From Amycolatopsis thermalba (lineage in GTDB: Bacteria > Actinomycetota > Actinomycetes > Mycobacteriales > Pseudonocardiaceae): a stretch of 64,000 nt of DNA. Position numbers and translations under genes: made by a program. Positions within the stretch are counted from its first letter, which is position 1, and every line of letters starts with the position of its first letter. Of the stretch, positions 54,960 through 64,000 are shown in pieces. The stretch spans positions 1 to 64,000 of the forward strand of contig NZ_PQHW01000006.1 of the NCBI RefSeq assembly GCF_003385215.1, in the 5' to 3' direction. The notes beneath the pieces are model-generated. The model was not told the DNA's origin. It saw only the letters and a list, made by a program, of their open reading frames with translations, and searched no databases.

Positions 54960-55598
54960 GTGCCCGTACCCGTCGAAATCTCCGGCCTGATCGTCCCGCT
55001 GAAGCCGCCCCGCGCGGGCAAGTCCCGCCTGCGCGGAGCCGTCGGCGAGCGCGACCACCCGGCGCTCGTGCTGGCCCTGGCCTGGGACACCCTGGCCGCG
55101 GCCACCGCGGCGGGGGTGCGCCGCGTGCTGGTGGTCGCCGCCGATCCGGCCGCGGTGTCCGGCCTGCGCCGCCCCGGTGTGGAGATCGTCCGCGAGCACG
55201 GTCCGGCCGACCTCAACGCGGCGCTGCGGCAGGGCGAGGCGCTGCTGCGCGAGCGGGACCCGGACGGCGTCGTCGGAGCGATTCAAGCCGATCTGCCCGC
55301 TTTGCGTCCCGCGGACCTGGCCGCCGCGCTCGACGCGGCGGGCGGGCGGCGGGCGTTCACCGCGGACGCCGAGGGCACCGGCACGACACTGCTGCTGTCG
55401 GCACCCGGCGCGCCGCTGGATCCGCGGTTCGGCCCGGGTTCGGCCGCGGCGCACGCCAGGTCCGGTGCGGTGCCGCTGGAGCTGGACGTGCCGTCGCTGC
55501 GCCGGGACGTGGACACCCCGGCGGATCTGGACGAGGCGTGCGAGCTGGGCGTGGGCGCCCGCACCCGGGCGTTGCTCTGCGCACAGGAGGTGGCGTGA
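54960..55598 (+). CDS. fbiD: Phosphoenolpyruvate guanylyltransferase (F420 synthesis)
   Basis: 212 residues from GTG 54960 ([20 protein letters not shown]). [15 protein letters not shown] (nucleotide loop), [20 protein letters not shown] and [15 protein letters not shown] match the CofC/FbiD family. In actinobacteria it makes enolpyruvyl-diphospho-5'-guanosine, an F420 precursor. The gpsA-fbiD divergent arrangement is as in M. tuberculosis (Rv2982c-Rv2983). Confidence 0.92.
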   Translation: MPVPVEISGLIVPLKPPRAGKSRLRGAVGERDHPALVLALAWDTLAAATAAGVRRVLVVAADPAAVSGLRRPGVEIVREHGPADLNAALRQGEALLRERDPDGVVGAIQADLPALRPADLAAALDAAGGRRAFTADAEGTGTTLLLSAPGAPLDPRFGPGSAAAHARSGAVPLELDVPSLRRDVDTPADLDEACELGVGARTRALLCAQEVA

Positions 55599-55714
55599 AC
55601 ATCACCCGGCCGCTGGGCGAACTGCTCCGGGTGGTCCTCAAGAGCACAGGTGAACTGCTCAATCTCTCACTCGGCGTATCGGCAGGCAGGCCCGAAGTAA
55701 GGAACAATGCCAGT

Positions 55715-57901
55715 GTGAGCAGCGACGAGACCCTTCCCCCGGCAACGACCCCACCGGCGTCCGGCGAGACCGCCGCGCCCACGAGATTCCGCGCCATCCC
55801 GTCCGCGCCCCCGGCGGTGACCCCGTCGTCGGACCTGCCGCCGGCGTCCCTGCCCGACGACCGGTACTTCAACCGCGAGCTGTCGTGGCAGGACTTCAAC
55901 GCCCGGGTGCTGGCGCTGGCCGAGGACGCCTCCCAGCCGCTGCTGGAGCGGGCCAAGTTCCTCGCCATCTTCGCGTCCAATCTGGACGAGTTCTACATGG
56001 TCCGGGTGGCCGGGCTGAAGCGCCGCGACGAGACCGGGCTGCCGGTGCGCAGCGCCGACGGGCTCACCCCGCGCGAGCAGCTGGCCTACATCGCCAAGCG
56101 CAACCAGGACCTGGTCGAGCGGCACACCGCCGCGTTCGAGGAGCACGTCCGCCCGGAGCTGGCCAAGCACGACATCCAGATCGTGTGCTGGGCCGATCTG
56201 GAGCCGGACGACCAGGCACGCCTGTCGGACTACTTCTCCGAGCAGATCTTCCCGGTGCTCACGCCGCTGGCGGTCGACCCGGCGCACCCGTTCCCCTACA
56301 TCTCCGGGCTGTCGCTGAACCTGGCCGTCACCGTGCGGGACCCGGACCTGGGCACCGAGCGGTTCGCCCGGGTCAAGGTGCCGAACAACGTGCCGCGCCT
56401 GATCCGCGTCGAGCAGCAGCGGGAGAGCCGCGTCGCGACGTTCCTGCCGCTGGAGGAACTGATCGCCGCGCACCTCGGTGAGCTGTTCACCGGCATGGAG
56501 GTCACCGAGCACCACGTTTTCCGGGTGACCCGCAACGCCGACGTGGACGTGGACGAGGACCGCGACGAGGACCTGCTGCAGGCGCTGGAGCGGGAGCTGG
56601 CGCAGCGCCGGTTCGGCCCGCCGGTGCGGCTCGAGGTCGCCAACGACATGAGCGAGCACGTGCTCGACCTGCTGCTGCGGGAGCTGGAGGTCGACCCGCA
56701 CGACGTGGTCGAGGTGCCGGGCCTGCTGGACCTGACGTGCCTGATGCAGCTTTCCAGTTTGGACCGCAAGGAACTGAAGGACCGCCCTTTCGTCCCGGCC
56801 ACGCACCCGGCGTTCGGTGAGCACGAGACGCCCAAGAGCGTCTTCGCCACCCTGCGCGAGGGCGACGTGCTCGTGCACCACCCGTACGACTCGTTCTCCA
56901 CGAGCGTGCAGCGGTTCATCGAGCAGGCCGCCAGGGACGACAAGGTGCTGGCCATCAAGCAGACGCTGTACCGCACCTCCGGTGACTCCCCCATCGTGAA
57001 CGCGCTCATCGACGCCGCCGAGGCCGGCAAGCAGGTGGTGGCGCTGGTGGAGATCAAGGCCCGGTTCGACGAGGAGGCCAACATCACCTGGGCCCGCGCG
57101 CTGGAGCGGGCCGGGGTGCACGTGGTGTACGGGCTCGTCGGGCTCAAGACCCACTGCAAGGTCGCGATGGTGGTGCGCCAGGAGGGTTCGACGATCCGCC
57201 GCTACTGCCACATCGGCACCGGCAACTACAACCCGAAGACGGCGCGGTTGTACGAGGACGTCGGCCTGCTGACCGCGGACCCGGACATCGGCGCGGACAT
57301 CACCGACCTGTTCAACGTGCTGACCGGGTACTCGCGGCAGGACACCTACCGCAACATCCTCACCTCGCCGGCCGGGATCCGGCGCGGCATCCTGCGGCTC
57401 GTCGACGAGGAGATCGAGCACAAGCACGCCGGCGCGGAAGCCGGTATCCGCATCAAGTGCAACTCGCTGGTCGACGAGCAAATCATCGACGCGCTCTACC
57501 GGGCCTCCGCGGAAGGGGTTCCGGTGGAGATCGTGGTGCGGGGTATTTGCGCCCTGAAACCCGGCGTGCCCGGACTGTCCGAGAACATTTCCGTCCGGTC
57601 CATTCTCGGGCGGTTCCTGGAGCATTCCCGCATCTTCCATTTCCTCGGCGGGCGCACCTACTGGATCGGCAGCGCGGACATGATGCACCGCAACCTGGAC
57701 CGCCGGATCGAGGCGATGGTGCAGGTCAAGGACGTGCGGCTGACCAGGCAACTGGACGACATCCTGGACTCGGCGCTGGACCCGGCGACGCGCTGCTGGG
57801 TGCTGACCGACAACGGCGAGTGGCAGCCCTCGCCCGCGGACACCTCGCAGGTCCGCGACCACCAGAACGAGTTGTTGAAGAAGCACGGGGCCAACGGGTG
57901 A
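55715..57901 (+). CDS. ppk1: Polyphosphate kinase
   Basis: 728 residues from GTG 55715, with AAGGA 12 bases upstream; a GTG overlapping the fbiD stop (55595) would add 40 unconserved residues. [20 protein letters not shown] starts the N domain; [50 protein letters not shown] (catalytic-site histidine) and [15 protein letters not shown] mark the kinase core. It polymerises the gamma-phosphate of ATP into polyphosphate. The stop overlaps the mutT1 start (GTGA). Confidence 0.97.
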   Translation: MSSDETLPPATTPPASGETAAPTRFRAIPSAPPAVTPSSDLPPASLPDDRYFNRELSWQDFNARVLALAEDASQPLLERAKFLAIFASNLDEFYMVRVAGLKRRDETGLPVRSADGLTPREQLAYIAKRNQDLVERHTAAFEEHVRPELAKHDIQIVCWADLEPDDQARLSDYFSEQIFPVLTPLAVDPAHPFPYISGLSLNLAVTVRDPDLGTERFARVKVPNNVPRLIRVEQQRESRVATFLPLEELIAAHLGELFTGMEVTEHHVFRVTRNADVDVDEDRDEDLLQALERELAQRRFGPPVRLEVANDMSEHVLDLLLRELEVDPHDVVEVPGLLDLTCLMQLSSLDRKELKDRPFVPATHPAFGEHETPKSVFATLREGDVLVHHPYDSFSTSVQRFIEQAARDDKVLAIKQTLYRTSGDSPIVNALIDAAEAGKQVVALVEIKARFDEEANITWARALERAGVHVVYGLVGLKTHCKVAMVVRQEGSTIRRYCHIGTGNYNPKTARLYEDVGLLTADPDIGADITDLFNVLTGYSRQDTYRNILTSPAGIRRGILRLVDEEIEHKHAGAEAGIRIKCNSLVDEQIIDALYRASAEGVPVEIVVRGICALKPGVPGLSENISVRSILGRFLEHSRIFHFLGGRTYWIGSADMMHRNLDRRIEAMVQVKDVRLTRQLDDILDSALDPATRCWVLTDNGEWQPSPADTSQVRDHQNELLKKHGANG

Positions 57902-58836
57902 GTTCTGTTCGTGTCCGCGCCGCGGGTGCGGTGCTGTGGCGGACCGGTCCGGGCGGGGTCGAGGTGGCGGTGGCCCACCGGCCGCGGTACGACGACTGGT
58001 CGCTGCCGAAGGGGAAGCTCGACGACGGGGAGACCCTCCCGGCCGCGGCGGTGCGGGAGATCGCGGAGGAGACCGGGTTCCGGGCGCGTCTGGGGCGGCA
58101 CCTGAAGACGGTGCGGTACACGGTGGAGGCCGGGCCGAAGACCGTCGACTACTACAGCGCGGCGGTCGTCTCGGGCGCCTTCGAGCCCAACGAGGAGGTC
58201 GACGAGCTGCGGTGGCTCCCGCCCGCGGAGGCGGCGGGGCTGCTGACGTACGACGGCGACCGGTCGGTGCTGGACGAATTCGAGGCGCTGCCCGCGGGGT
58301 TGACGACACTGCTGCTCGTGCGGCACGCGAAGGCCGGGAAACGGGACGAGTGGCGCGGCGACGACGACCTGCGCCCGCTGTCCCCGAGCGGCCTTCGCCA
58401 GGCGGCGGCGCTGCGGGTGCTGCTGCCACTGTTCGGACCGGACCGGGTGGTGGCCGCGCCGCGGTTGCGGTGCGAGCAGACGGTGCGCGGCCTGGCGGAC
58501 GACCTCGGGGTCCCGGTGGAGCACGAGGACCTGATGGCCGAGGAGCACTACTGGAACGACCGGGCGGCGGGACTGGCCCGGCTGCTGGCGCTGGTGTCGG
58601 CGGGTGGGACGCCCGTGGTGTGCAGCCAGGGCGGGGTGATCCCGGACCTCGTGGAGCGGCTGGCTGTCCGGGACGGCGTGCGCCTGCCGGTCGACGAGGG
58701 CGAGAAGGTGCCGAGCAAGAAGGGCTCGGTGTGGGTGCTGTCGTTCCGGGCGGCGCCCGGCAACGGAGGCCCCCAGCTGGTGGCGGCTGACTACCTGCCG
58801 ACCGCACTCCCGAAGCCGGTGACGAGCCGGGTGTAG
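57898..58836 (+). CDS. mutT1: Nudix hydrolase fused to histidine phosphatase (MutT1)
   Basis: 312 residues from GTG 57898. The N-terminal Nudix domain has box [20 protein letters not shown]; the C-terminal half is a SixA-like phosphohistidine phosphatase with [15 protein letters not shown]. Mycobacterial MutT1 (Rv2985) has the same two-domain plan and hydrolyses 8-oxo-dGTP and diadenosine polyphosphates. It is translationally coupled to ppk1. Confidence 0.93.
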   Translation: MSSVRVRAAGAVLWRTGPGGVEVAVAHRPRYDDWSLPKGKLDDGETLPAAAVREIAEETGFRARLGRHLKTVRYTVEAGPKTVDYYSAAVVSGAFEPNEEVDELRWLPPAEAAGLLTYDGDRSVLDEFEALPAGLTTLLLVRHAKAGKRDEWRGDDDLRPLSPSGLRQAAALRVLLPLFGPDRVVAAPRLRCEQTVRGLADDLGVPVEHEDLMAEEHYWNDRAAGLARLLALVSAGGTPVVCSQGGVIPDLVERLAVRDGVRLPVDEGEKVPSKKGSVWVLSFRAAPGNGGPQLVAADYLPTALPKPVTSRV

Positions 58837-58860
58837 TCCCGTCCGGCCGCGACGGTGGTG

Positions 58861-59220
58861 CTCCTTTCTCCGGTCAGCAACCGTCGGCCGGCAACGCAAG
58901 CCAGCCCGCTCCAACCAACGAACCGGCGGCCGGCAAGGCAAGCGGACCGACCACGCCGCACACCTCCCCCGCCCCCGATCCCCAGCCTGCTTTTGGTCGC
59001 CGATCAGGCGTGTCAAGGTACTCTTTCCCGCCTTGACACGCCTGCTCGGCGACCAATACACACTCAAGGAGAGGGGGCGGGGGAGGTGGCACCCGAGGTG
59101 ACCGTTCGGCGCCGTGAGGCGCTTCCGCCCGAAGGGCGTGTCCGCCCGCAGGGCGGACTCTTCGTCTGCCCAAGGCGCAAGACTAAAGATCAAGAGATGT
59201 CCTCGCCGGACGGGCAGGCT
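58861..59220. repeat. Dispersed nested-palindrome repeat, copy 2 (inverted)
   Basis: Fills the left half of the 683 bp spacer between convergent mutT1 and hup. Inner arms at 58995-59018 and 59031-59054 (loop TACTCTTTCCCG) and outer arms at 58961-58976 and 59073-59088 are the reverse complement of copy 1 with few differences. Shared flanks include AGATGTCCTCGCCGGACGGG and GGTGACCGTTCGGCGCCG. Copy 2 has a further hairpin TCCGCCC-GCA-GGGCGGA absent from copy 1. No coding sequence is seen. Confidence 0.85.
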
Positions 59221-59272
59221 CCGGGATGACGGGGAAATGCGGTTCTCTCACCTCATGCAGGTGGTCGCTGTG

Positions 59273-59428
59273 TGGTCATCCCGTCGCCTTCCGGTTTGTG
59301 CATATCACCTTGAGCCAGGGCCGCAAGGTTGGCATGGTCGGCCGCCGGTTGGCGGCCCGGGTTGCGGCCCTGGCTCAAGGTGATCGTCCCGTGTCAGGCG
59401 ACGGGATGACCACCCAGCTTCGCTGGGT
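59273..59428. repeat. Third nested palindrome with triple stem
   Basis: Outer arms TGGTCATCCCGTCGCCT (59273-59289) and 59396-59412 pair perfectly over 17 bp. Inner arms 59304-59326 and 59362-59384 pair perfectly over 23 bp. The inner loop holds GCCGCC-GGTT-GGCGGC. A separate hairpin ACCCAGC-TTC-GCTGGGT follows at 59412-59428. The outer arm sequence also occurs beside repeat copy 1 near 3.1 kb. Confidence 0.85.
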
Positions 59429-59464
59429 TCACTGCACGGCGCTGGCGCGCCGCTCCCGGAACGC

Positions 59465-59498
59465 GGCAGGGCCCCCGCGGATCCGCGGGGGCCCTGCC
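59465..59498. terminator. Terminator-like palindrome after hup
   Basis: A 34 bp perfect palindrome (GGCAGGGCCCCCGCGGA and its complement) lies about 20 bp past the hup stop codon on the minus strand. Its very strong stem suits a highly expressed gene; there is no T-run. Confidence 0.75.
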
Positions 59499-59519
59499 GA
59501 GAAGCAATCGCGATAGCTC

Positions 59520-60140
59520 TTACTTCTTCTTCCGGGTCGTGGTGCTCTTCTTCGCCGCGGTGGTCTTCGCGGCGGTGGCCTTCGGGGCCGCCTTCGTGGC
59601 GGTCGTCTTCTTCGCCGCGGTGGACTTCGCCGCCGTGGTCTTCGAAGCCGTGGCCTTCGGCGCGGCGGTCTTGGTGGCGGCCGCGGCGCGGGTGCGCGTG
59701 CTGGTGCTGCGGGTCGCGGTGGGACGCGTGGTCGTCGCCTTCGCGGTGGTGGACCGCGACGACGCGGCACGGGTCGTGGTGCCGGTGCTGCGGGTCGAAG
59801 CGGCAGCGCTGCGGGTCGAAGTCGTCGTCGTGCGCTTCGCCGCCGTGGCCTTCGGCAGCTTCTTGGCACCGCTGATGACGTCCTTGAAGGTCGTACCGGC
59901 GCGGAAGGCCGGGACGTTGGTCTTCTTCACCTTGACCGTCTCACCGGTGCGCGGGTTGCGAGCGGTGCGGGCCGCGCGGGCGCGCTTCTCGAACACCCCG
60001 AAACCGGTGATGTTGACCTTCTCGCCCTTCTGCACGGTGCGAATGATGATGTCCACCAGGTTGTCGACCGCCTGGGAAGCAACCTTCTTGTCGCCCAGAC
60101 GCTCGGAGAGCGCCTCGATCAGCTGGGCCTTGTTGGCCAT
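59520..60140 (-). CDS. hupB: HU-family DNA-binding protein with basic tail
   Basis: 206 residues from ATG 60140, with GGAGG upstream. The first 95 residues are a standard HU fold ([40 protein letters not shown]). The remaining about 110 are a low-complexity Lys/Ala/Thr/Ser/Arg tail with PAAK-like repeats ([20 protein letters not shown]), as in mycobacterial HupB. It compacts DNA and may regulate genes. It is monocistronic. Confidence 0.95.
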   Translation of the reverse strand: MANKAQLIEALSERLGDKKVASQAVDNLVDIIIRTVQKGEKVNITGFGVFEKRARAARTARNPRTGETVKVKKTNVPAFRAGTTFKDVISGAKKLPKATAAKRTTTTSTRSAAASTRSTGTTTRAASSRSTTAKATTTRPTATRSTSTRTRAAAATKTAAPKATASKTTAAKSTAAKKTTATKAAPKATAAKTTAAKKSTTTRKKK

Positions 60141-60319
60141 TCCAGTCCTCCATGAAGAACTACGTGTCACACGGCCACATCGGCCGACTTCACGCACACG
60201 GTATTACCAACTCGCCCAAAATTCCAAACGGCGCGCGGAATTTTTCTGCAGGCGGGGCGTGGTTTCCGCCTCCTGAGCGACCCTCGCGGGCCCTTCCGCG
60301 CGCCGTTCGGCGTGGTGTG

Positions 60320-60336
60320 CCCGGCCGATGGCCGGG
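60320..60336. terminator. Hairpin between leuD and hup
   Basis: CCCGGCC-GAT-GGCCGGG, a perfect 7 bp stem, lies 31 bp beyond the leuD stop codon on the minus strand. It is a likely end of the leuCD transcript. The rest of the 227 bp spacer holds the hup promoter, with TAATAC near 60200 on the minus strand as a possible -10. Confidence 0.45.
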
Positions 60337-60367
60337 TGCGAATCCCTTGCTGAGCAGGGAATTCGTG

Positions 60368-60970
60368 CTAGCCGGCGGCCACCGGGGTGGTCACCGGCTT
60401 CCAGCTGGGACGGCCGGCCTCGAACCGGTCGATGTCCTCGGCGTGTCGCAGGGTGAGAGCGATGTCATCGAGCCCCTCCAGCAGCCGCCAGCGGGTGTAG
60501 TCGTCGATCGAGAAGGTCGTCTGGAAGTCCTTGGCCCGCACGGTCTTCGCCTCCAGGTCGACCGTGACCTCCGTGCCGGGGTCGTTCTCGAGGATCTTCC
60601 ACAGCTGCTCGACGTCCGACTGCTCGCACTGGGCGGCCACCAGACCCTGCTTGCCGGAGTTGCCGCGGAAGATGTCGGCGAAGCGGGAGGAGATGACGAC
60701 GCGGAAGCCGTAGTTCATCAATGCCCAGACAGCGTGTTCGCGCGAGGACCCGGTGCCGAAGTCCGGACCGGCGACCAGCACGCTGCCGGCCTTGAACGGC
60801 TCCTGGTTCAGGATGAACGACTCGTCGCTCCGCCAGGCGGCGAACAGGCCGTCCTCGAAACCGGTGCGGCTGACCCGCTTCAGGTAGACGGCCGGGATGA
60901 TCTGGTCAGTGTCCACGTTGGACCTGCGCAGGGGCACTCCGATGCCGGTGTGCTTCTGGAACGGCTCCAT
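60368..60970 (-). CDS. leuD: 3-isopropylmalate dehydratase small subunit
   Basis: 200 residues. [36 protein letters not shown] and [18 protein letters not shown] are signature sequences of the aconitase small-subunit swivel. With LeuC it isomerises 2- to 3-isopropylmalate in leucine synthesis. It follows leuC by 16 bp. Confidence 0.97.
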   Translation of the reverse strand: MEPFQKHTGIGVPLRRSNVDTDQIIPAVYLKRVSRTGFEDGLFAAWRSDESFILNQEPFKAGSVLVAGPDFGTGSSREHAVWALMNYGFRVVISSRFADIFRGNSGKQGLVAAQCEQSDVEQLWKILENDPGTEVTVDLEAKTVRAKDFQTTFSIDDYTRWRLLEGLDDIALTLRHAEDIDRFEAGRPSWKPVTTPVAAG

Positions 60971-60986
60971 GGTGGTGTGGGCTCCT

Positions 60987-62402
60987 TCAGTTCAGGTCTT
61001 CGGGGCTGGACAGCGTGCCGCGGACGGCCGTGGCGGCCGCGACGAGCGGCGAGACGAGGTGGGTGCGGCCGCCCTTGCCCTGCCTGCCCTCGAAGTTGCG
61101 GTTGGAGGTGGAGGCGCTGCGCTCGCCGGGGGCCAGCTGGTCCGGGTTCATGCCCAGGCACATCGAGCAGCCCGCCTGCCGCCACTCGGCGCCGGCGTCG
61201 AGGAAGACCTTGTCCAGCCCCTCGGCCTCGGCGGCCTGGCGCACCCGCATCGAGCCGGGCACGACGAGCATCCGGACGCCCTGCGCCACCTTGCGGCCCT
61301 GGAGCACGTCCGCGGCGGCCCGCAGGTCCTCGATCCGGCCGTTGGTGCACGAGCCGAGGAAGACGGTGTCGACCTTGATCTCCCGCAGCGGCGTGCCCGG
61401 CTTCAGGTCCATATAGGACAGGGCCTTCTCGGCGGCGTACCGCTCGTTCTCGTCGGCGATCTGCTCCGGGTCCGGCACCGACTCGCTCAGCGGCAGGCCC
61501 TGGCCGGGGTTGGTGCCCCAGGTCACGAACGGGGTCAGGGTGTCGGCGTCGAGGTGGACCTCGGCGTCGAACTCGGCACCCTCGTCGGTGCGCAGCGACT
61601 TCCAGTTCTCGACCGCGGCGTCCCAGTCGGCGCCCTTCGGGGCGTGCGGGCGGCCCTTCAGGTAGGCGAAGGTGGTCTCGTCCGGGGCAATCATGCCGGC
61701 GCGGGCGCCCGCCTCGATCGACATGTTGCAGATGGTCATCCGGGCTTCCATCGACAGCGCCTCGATCGCGCTGCCCCGGTACTCCAGGACGTAGCCCTGG
61801 CCGCCGCCGGTGCCGATCTTGGCGATGACAGCGAGGATGACGTCCTTCGCGGTGACGCCCGGGCGGAGCTGTCCGTCCACGTTGATCGCCATCGTCTTGA
61901 ACGGCCGCAGCGGCAGGGTCTGGGTGGCCAGCACGTGCTCGACCTCGGAGGTGCCGATGCCGAACGCCATCGCGCCGAAGGCGCCGTGGGTGGAGGTGTG
62001 GCTGTCACCGCACACGACCGTCATACCGGGCTGGGTCAGGCCCAGCTGCGGGCCGATGACGTGCACGATGCCCTGCTCGGCGTCGCCCATCGGGTGCAGC
62101 CGGACGCCGAACTCCGCGCAGTTCTTCCGAAGCGTCTCGACCTGGGTGCGGGACACCGGGTCGGCGATCGGGAGTTCGATGTCGACGGTCGGGACGTTGT
62201 GGTCCTCGGTCGCGATGGTCAGATCCGGGCGGCGCACCTTGCGCCCCGCCAGGCGGAGACCGTCGAACGCCTGCGGGCTGGTGACTTCGTGCACCAGGTG
62301 CAGGTCGATGTAGAGCAGGTCGGGTTCCGCTCCTTCACCGCGGCGCACCGTGTGCGCCTCCCACACCTTCTCGGCCAGTGTCCGCGGCCGCGTGGTGGTC
62401 AT
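60987..62402 (-). CDS. leuC: 3-isopropylmalate dehydratase large subunit
   Basis: 471 residues from ATG 62402, with GGGAGGAG upstream; 11 in-frame upstream residues were rejected. Iron-sulfur ligands lie in FLGSCTNGR and [30 protein letters not shown] and [20 protein letters not shown] are also characteristic. It forms the dehydratase with LeuD. Divergent from the IclR-type regulator, its probable controller. Confidence 0.97.
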   Translation of the reverse strand: MTTTRPRTLAEKVWEAHTVRRGEGAEPDLLYIDLHLVHEVTSPQAFDGLRLAGRKVRRPDLTIATEDHNVPTVDIELPIADPVSRTQVETLRKNCAEFGVRLHPMGDAEQGIVHVIGPQLGLTQPGMTVVCGDSHTSTHGAFGAMAFGIGTSEVEHVLATQTLPLRPFKTMAINVDGQLRPGVTAKDVILAVIAKIGTGGGQGYVLEYRGSAIEALSMEARMTICNMSIEAGARAGMIAPDETTFAYLKGRPHAPKGADWDAAVENWKSLRTDEGAEFDAEVHLDADTLTPFVTWGTNPGQGLPLSESVPDPEQIADENERYAAEKALSYMDLKPGTPLREIKVDTVFLGSCTNGRIEDLRAAADVLQGRKVAQGVRMLVVPGSMRVRQAAEAEGLDKVFLDAGAEWRQAGCSMCLGMNPDQLAPGERSASTSNRNFEGRQGKGGRTHLVSPLVAAATAVRGTLSSPEDLN

Positions 62403-62494
62403 GTGTGCTCCTCCCACGAGGTTGATTGGGAGCAAAGGAACCCGGGGACCGTCGCGGGAACGTCAGCGACCTCGGGTTCGATTTTCCCAGATTC

Positions 62495-62530
62495 TGGACT
62501 TCCCAAATCCCGGGAAGCTAGTATCGCGTC
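62495..62530. promoter_or_regulatory. leuC/ndgR control region
   Basis: TTCCC-N7-GGGAA (62500-62516) lies between a possible -35 (TGGACT, 62495-62500) and -10 (TAGTAT, 62519-62524) of the IclR gene. The GTG start at 62531 is 6 bases after the -10, so the message may be leaderless. The inverted repeat is a candidate site for autoregulation and for control of leuCD on the other strand. Confidence 0.55.
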
Positions 62531-63250
62531 GTGGGACAGCATAGCTCTTCTGACCAGCAGAGCGGTATCGGCGTTCTGGACAAGGCCGTGGCCGTGCTGC
62601 AGGCCGTGGCCGAGGATCCGTGCGGGCTCGCGGAACTGTGCACCCGGACCGGGCTGCCGCGCGCGACCGCGCACCGCCTCGCCGTCGGGCTCGAGGTGCA
62701 CCGCCTCCTCCGGCGCGGGCCGGACGGCCGCTGGCGCCCGGGTTCCGCGCTCGCCGAACTCGCGGGCGGGACAGCGGATCCGTTGCTGGACGCGGCCAGT
62801 TCGGTGCTGCCGAAGCTGCGCGACATCACCGGGGAGAGCGTGCAGTTGTACCGGCGCGACGGGGTCCAGCGCGTGTGCGTGGCGACCGCCGAGCCGATGA
62901 GTGGCCTGCGCGACACCGTGCCGATCGGCACACGACTGTCCATGACGGCCGGCTCGGGTGCGAAGGTTCTCGCGGCGTGGTCGGATCCGCACACGCAGCG
63001 CACGATCCTGGCGGACGCGGTGTTCGGGGAACGGACCCTGCTCGAGGTGCGGCGCCGCGGGTGGGCGCAGAGCGTGGCCGAGCGCGAGCCGGGCGTGGCG
63101 AGCGTTTCCGCGCCGGTGCGGGATTCCGCGGGCAACGTGATCGCGGCGGTGTCGGTTTCCGGTCCGGTGGAACGGATCGGGCGCAAGCCGGGCGCGCGGT
63201 GGGCGGCGGATCTGCTGGCGGCGGCGGAGGCGTTGCAGGAACGGCTGTAG
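62531..63250 (+). CDS. ndgR: IclR-family regulator (NdgR-like)
   Basis: 239 residues from GTG 62531. Winged helix (GLAELCTRTGLPRATAHRLA) plus an IclR effector domain with VPIGTRLSMTAGSGAKVLAA and ASVSAPVRDSAGNVIAAVSV. Proteins in this position in Streptomyces (NdgR) and mycobacteria control leuCD and amino-acid genes. The divergent spacer of 128 bp contains an inverted repeat that it probably binds. Confidence 0.9.
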   Translation: MGQHSSSDQQSGIGVLDKAVAVLQAVAEDPCGLAELCTRTGLPRATAHRLAVGLEVHRLLRRGPDGRWRPGSALAELAGGTADPLLDAASSVLPKLRDITGESVQLYRRDGVQRVCVATAEPMSGLRDTVPIGTRLSMTAGSGAKVLAAWSDPHTQRTILADAVFGERTLLEVRRRGWAQSVAEREPGVASVSAPVRDSAGNVIAAVSVSGPVERIGRKPGARWAADLLAAAEALQERL

Positions 63251-63254
63251 CGAC

Positions 63255-63289
63255 TAGAACAGACGTTCGATTTGGGGTAGCCTTGCGGG
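63255..63289 (+). promoter_or_regulatory. SOS box and leaderless promoter of alkB
   Basis: TAGAACAGACGTTCGA (63255-63270) matches the actinobacterial LexA consensus TCGAAC-N4-GTTCGA at 11 of 12 arm positions. TAGCCT (63278-63283) fits a -10 with TAGAAC as -35 (17 bp spacer), and the ATG at 63290 follows by 6 bases. LexA bound here would cover the promoter. Confidence 0.7.
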
Positions 63290-63916
63290 ATGACCGCAGG
63301 GCTGCAGGGGTCGCTGTTCGGTCAGGCCGAGGAATGCTCGCTCGGGTCCCTGACCGCGACGCGGCGGACGGAACTGGGCGACGGCGCGTGGATCGATCTG
63401 CGGCCGGGCTGGCTGACGGGCGCGGACCTGTTGTTCGAGCGCCTGGCGGCGGACGTGCCGTGGCACGCGGAGCGGCGCCGGATGTACGACCGGGTGGTCG
63501 ACGTGCCGCGGCTGTTGTGCTTCTACGGCGAGGGCGAGCGCCTGCCGGACCCGGTGCTGGAGGAGGCGCGGGAGGCGCTGAGCCGGCACTACGGCGACGA
63601 GCTGGGTGAGCCGTTCCGCACGGCGGGGCTGTGTTTCTACCGCGACGGCCGGGACAGCGTGGCGTGGCACGGGGACACGATCGGCCGGGGTTCGAGCGAG
63701 GACACCATGGTGGCCATCGTGTCGGTCGGCGCGCAGCGAAGCATGCTGCTGCGCCCCCGCGGCGGCGGAGCGACCGTGCGGCAGCTGCTGGGCCCCGGCG
63801 ACCTCATCGTGATGGGCGGTTCGTGCCAGCGGACGTGGGAGCACGCGATCCCGAAGACGAGCCGCCCGGCCGGGCCGAGGATCAGCATCCAGTTCCGGCC
63901 GCGCGGGGTGCGCTGA
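63290..63916 (+). CDS. alkB: AlkB-family 2-oxoglutarate/Fe(II) dioxygenase
   Basis: 208 residues. Iron ligands H-x-D in VAWHGDTIG and the distal His in RTWEHAIPK; 2-oxoglutarate arginine in RISIQFRPR. PRLLCFYGEGERLPD is typical of the AlkB fold. It would demethylate alkylated bases by oxidation. An SOS box in its promoter supports a DNA-repair role. It is transcribed alone, 39 bp after the IclR gene. Confidence 0.9.
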   Translation: MTAGLQGSLFGQAEECSLGSLTATRRTELGDGAWIDLRPGWLTGADLLFERLAADVPWHAERRRMYDRVVDVPRLLCFYGEGERLPDPVLEEAREALSRHYGDELGEPFRTAGLCFYRDGRDSVAWHGDTIGRGSSEDTMVAIVSVGAQRSMLLRPRGGGATVRQLLGPGDLIVMGGSCQRTWEHAIPKTSRPAGPRISIQFRPRGVR

Positions 63917-63971
63917 ACTCTTCGAGACCGGCGGCGGGCAGCGGCGAAGGCCGCCCGCCACGGCGGAACGC

Positions 63972-64000
63972 TCACCGCTCGGCAACGACCAGCAGCGGAC
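63972..64000 (-). CDS. C-terminal end of a gene cut by the window edge
   Basis: On the minus strand a frame entering at the right edge reads PLLVVAER and stops at 63972. Only nine codons are visible, so the family cannot be named; it is listed because the position, 55 bp past the alkB stop, suits a convergent gene. Confidence 0.3.

Noticed and set aside
54911..55714. N-terminal extension of the ppk1 frame back to 54911
   Set aside because: The extension runs out of frame through fbiD and is arginine/glycine-rich; the GTG at 55715 has a ribosome-binding site and the family N-terminus follows.

Overview
The window is high-GC actinobacterial chromosome, most likely from the family Pseudonocardiaceae (Amycolatopsis or a close relative). 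Supporting signs are strong G/C bias at third codon positions, many GTG and a few TTG starts, leaderless promoters, a HupB-type HU protein with a basic tail, C+ (zinc-binding) ribosomal proteins L28 and L32, and genes for F420 (fbiD), SepIVA and NdgR. The species call is inference. The housekeeping order (smc-acyP; mutM-rnc-rpmF-DUF177-sepIVA; coaD-rsmD; pyc; recG-FakA-like-rpmB-ung-thiL; DUF3515-ddl; gpsA-plsC-fbiD-ppk1-mutT1; hup-leuD-leuC-iclR) follows, from memory, the Mycobacterium tuberculosis Rv2922c-Rv2989 block.

Layout. 1-280: left part of an IS630-like element, cut by the window edge. 0.37-2.9 kb: secreted GH172/DUF2961 protein. 3.4-7.4 kb: smc and acyP. 7.6-8.9 kb: two small membrane genes. 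9.0-16.7 kb: complete potassium uptake operon (27-residue membrane peptide, kdpF, kdpA, kdpB, kdpC, kdpD, kdpE). 16.9-20.2 kb: asparagine synthetase, stress protein and a membrane-anchored protein. 20.2-26.0 kb: idi, mutM, rnc, rpmF, DUF177, sepIVA, a secreted Sa-type ribonuclease, coaD, rsmD. 26.1-36.9 kb: HelD-like RNA polymerase ATPase, orphan solute-binding lipoprotein, flavin oxidoreductase, cyclopropane-type methyltransferase, arginase-like protein, pyruvate carboxylase. 37.0-39.4 kb: a decaying Xre/ImmA-IrrE plus PIN pair and a subtilase lacking catalytic residues. 39.5-50.9 kb: recG to thiL, ddl and a MocR/PPOX divergent pair. 51.0-53.1 kb: two frameshifted type-VII-secretion-like genes, then cysteine dioxygenase behind a poly-cysteine leader peptide. 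53.2-63.9 kb: glycerophospholipid, F420 and polyphosphate genes, hup, leuCD with its IclR regulator, and an AlkB homologue behind an apparent SOS box.

The most unusual content lies outside the genes. Large nested palindromes occur at 3.2-3.3 kb and, inverted, at 59.0-59.1 kb, with a third of similar architecture at 59.3-59.4 kb. Arrays of a degenerate 20-21 bp unit lie after the binding-protein gene (two arrays) and after pyc, where the two halves face each other. A 54 bp tandem repeat at 24.3 kb has relatives behind asnB. The 3' end of the methyltransferase gene shares a sequence with repeats in the following spacer.

The strongest regulatory observations are the 24-codon leader ending in LCPCCCR before cysteine dioxygenase, overlapping a hairpin followed by CCCCTTTT; a LexA-type SOS box within an apparently leaderless alkB promoter; and an inverted repeat filling the -35/-10 spacer of the Xre/ImmA gene.
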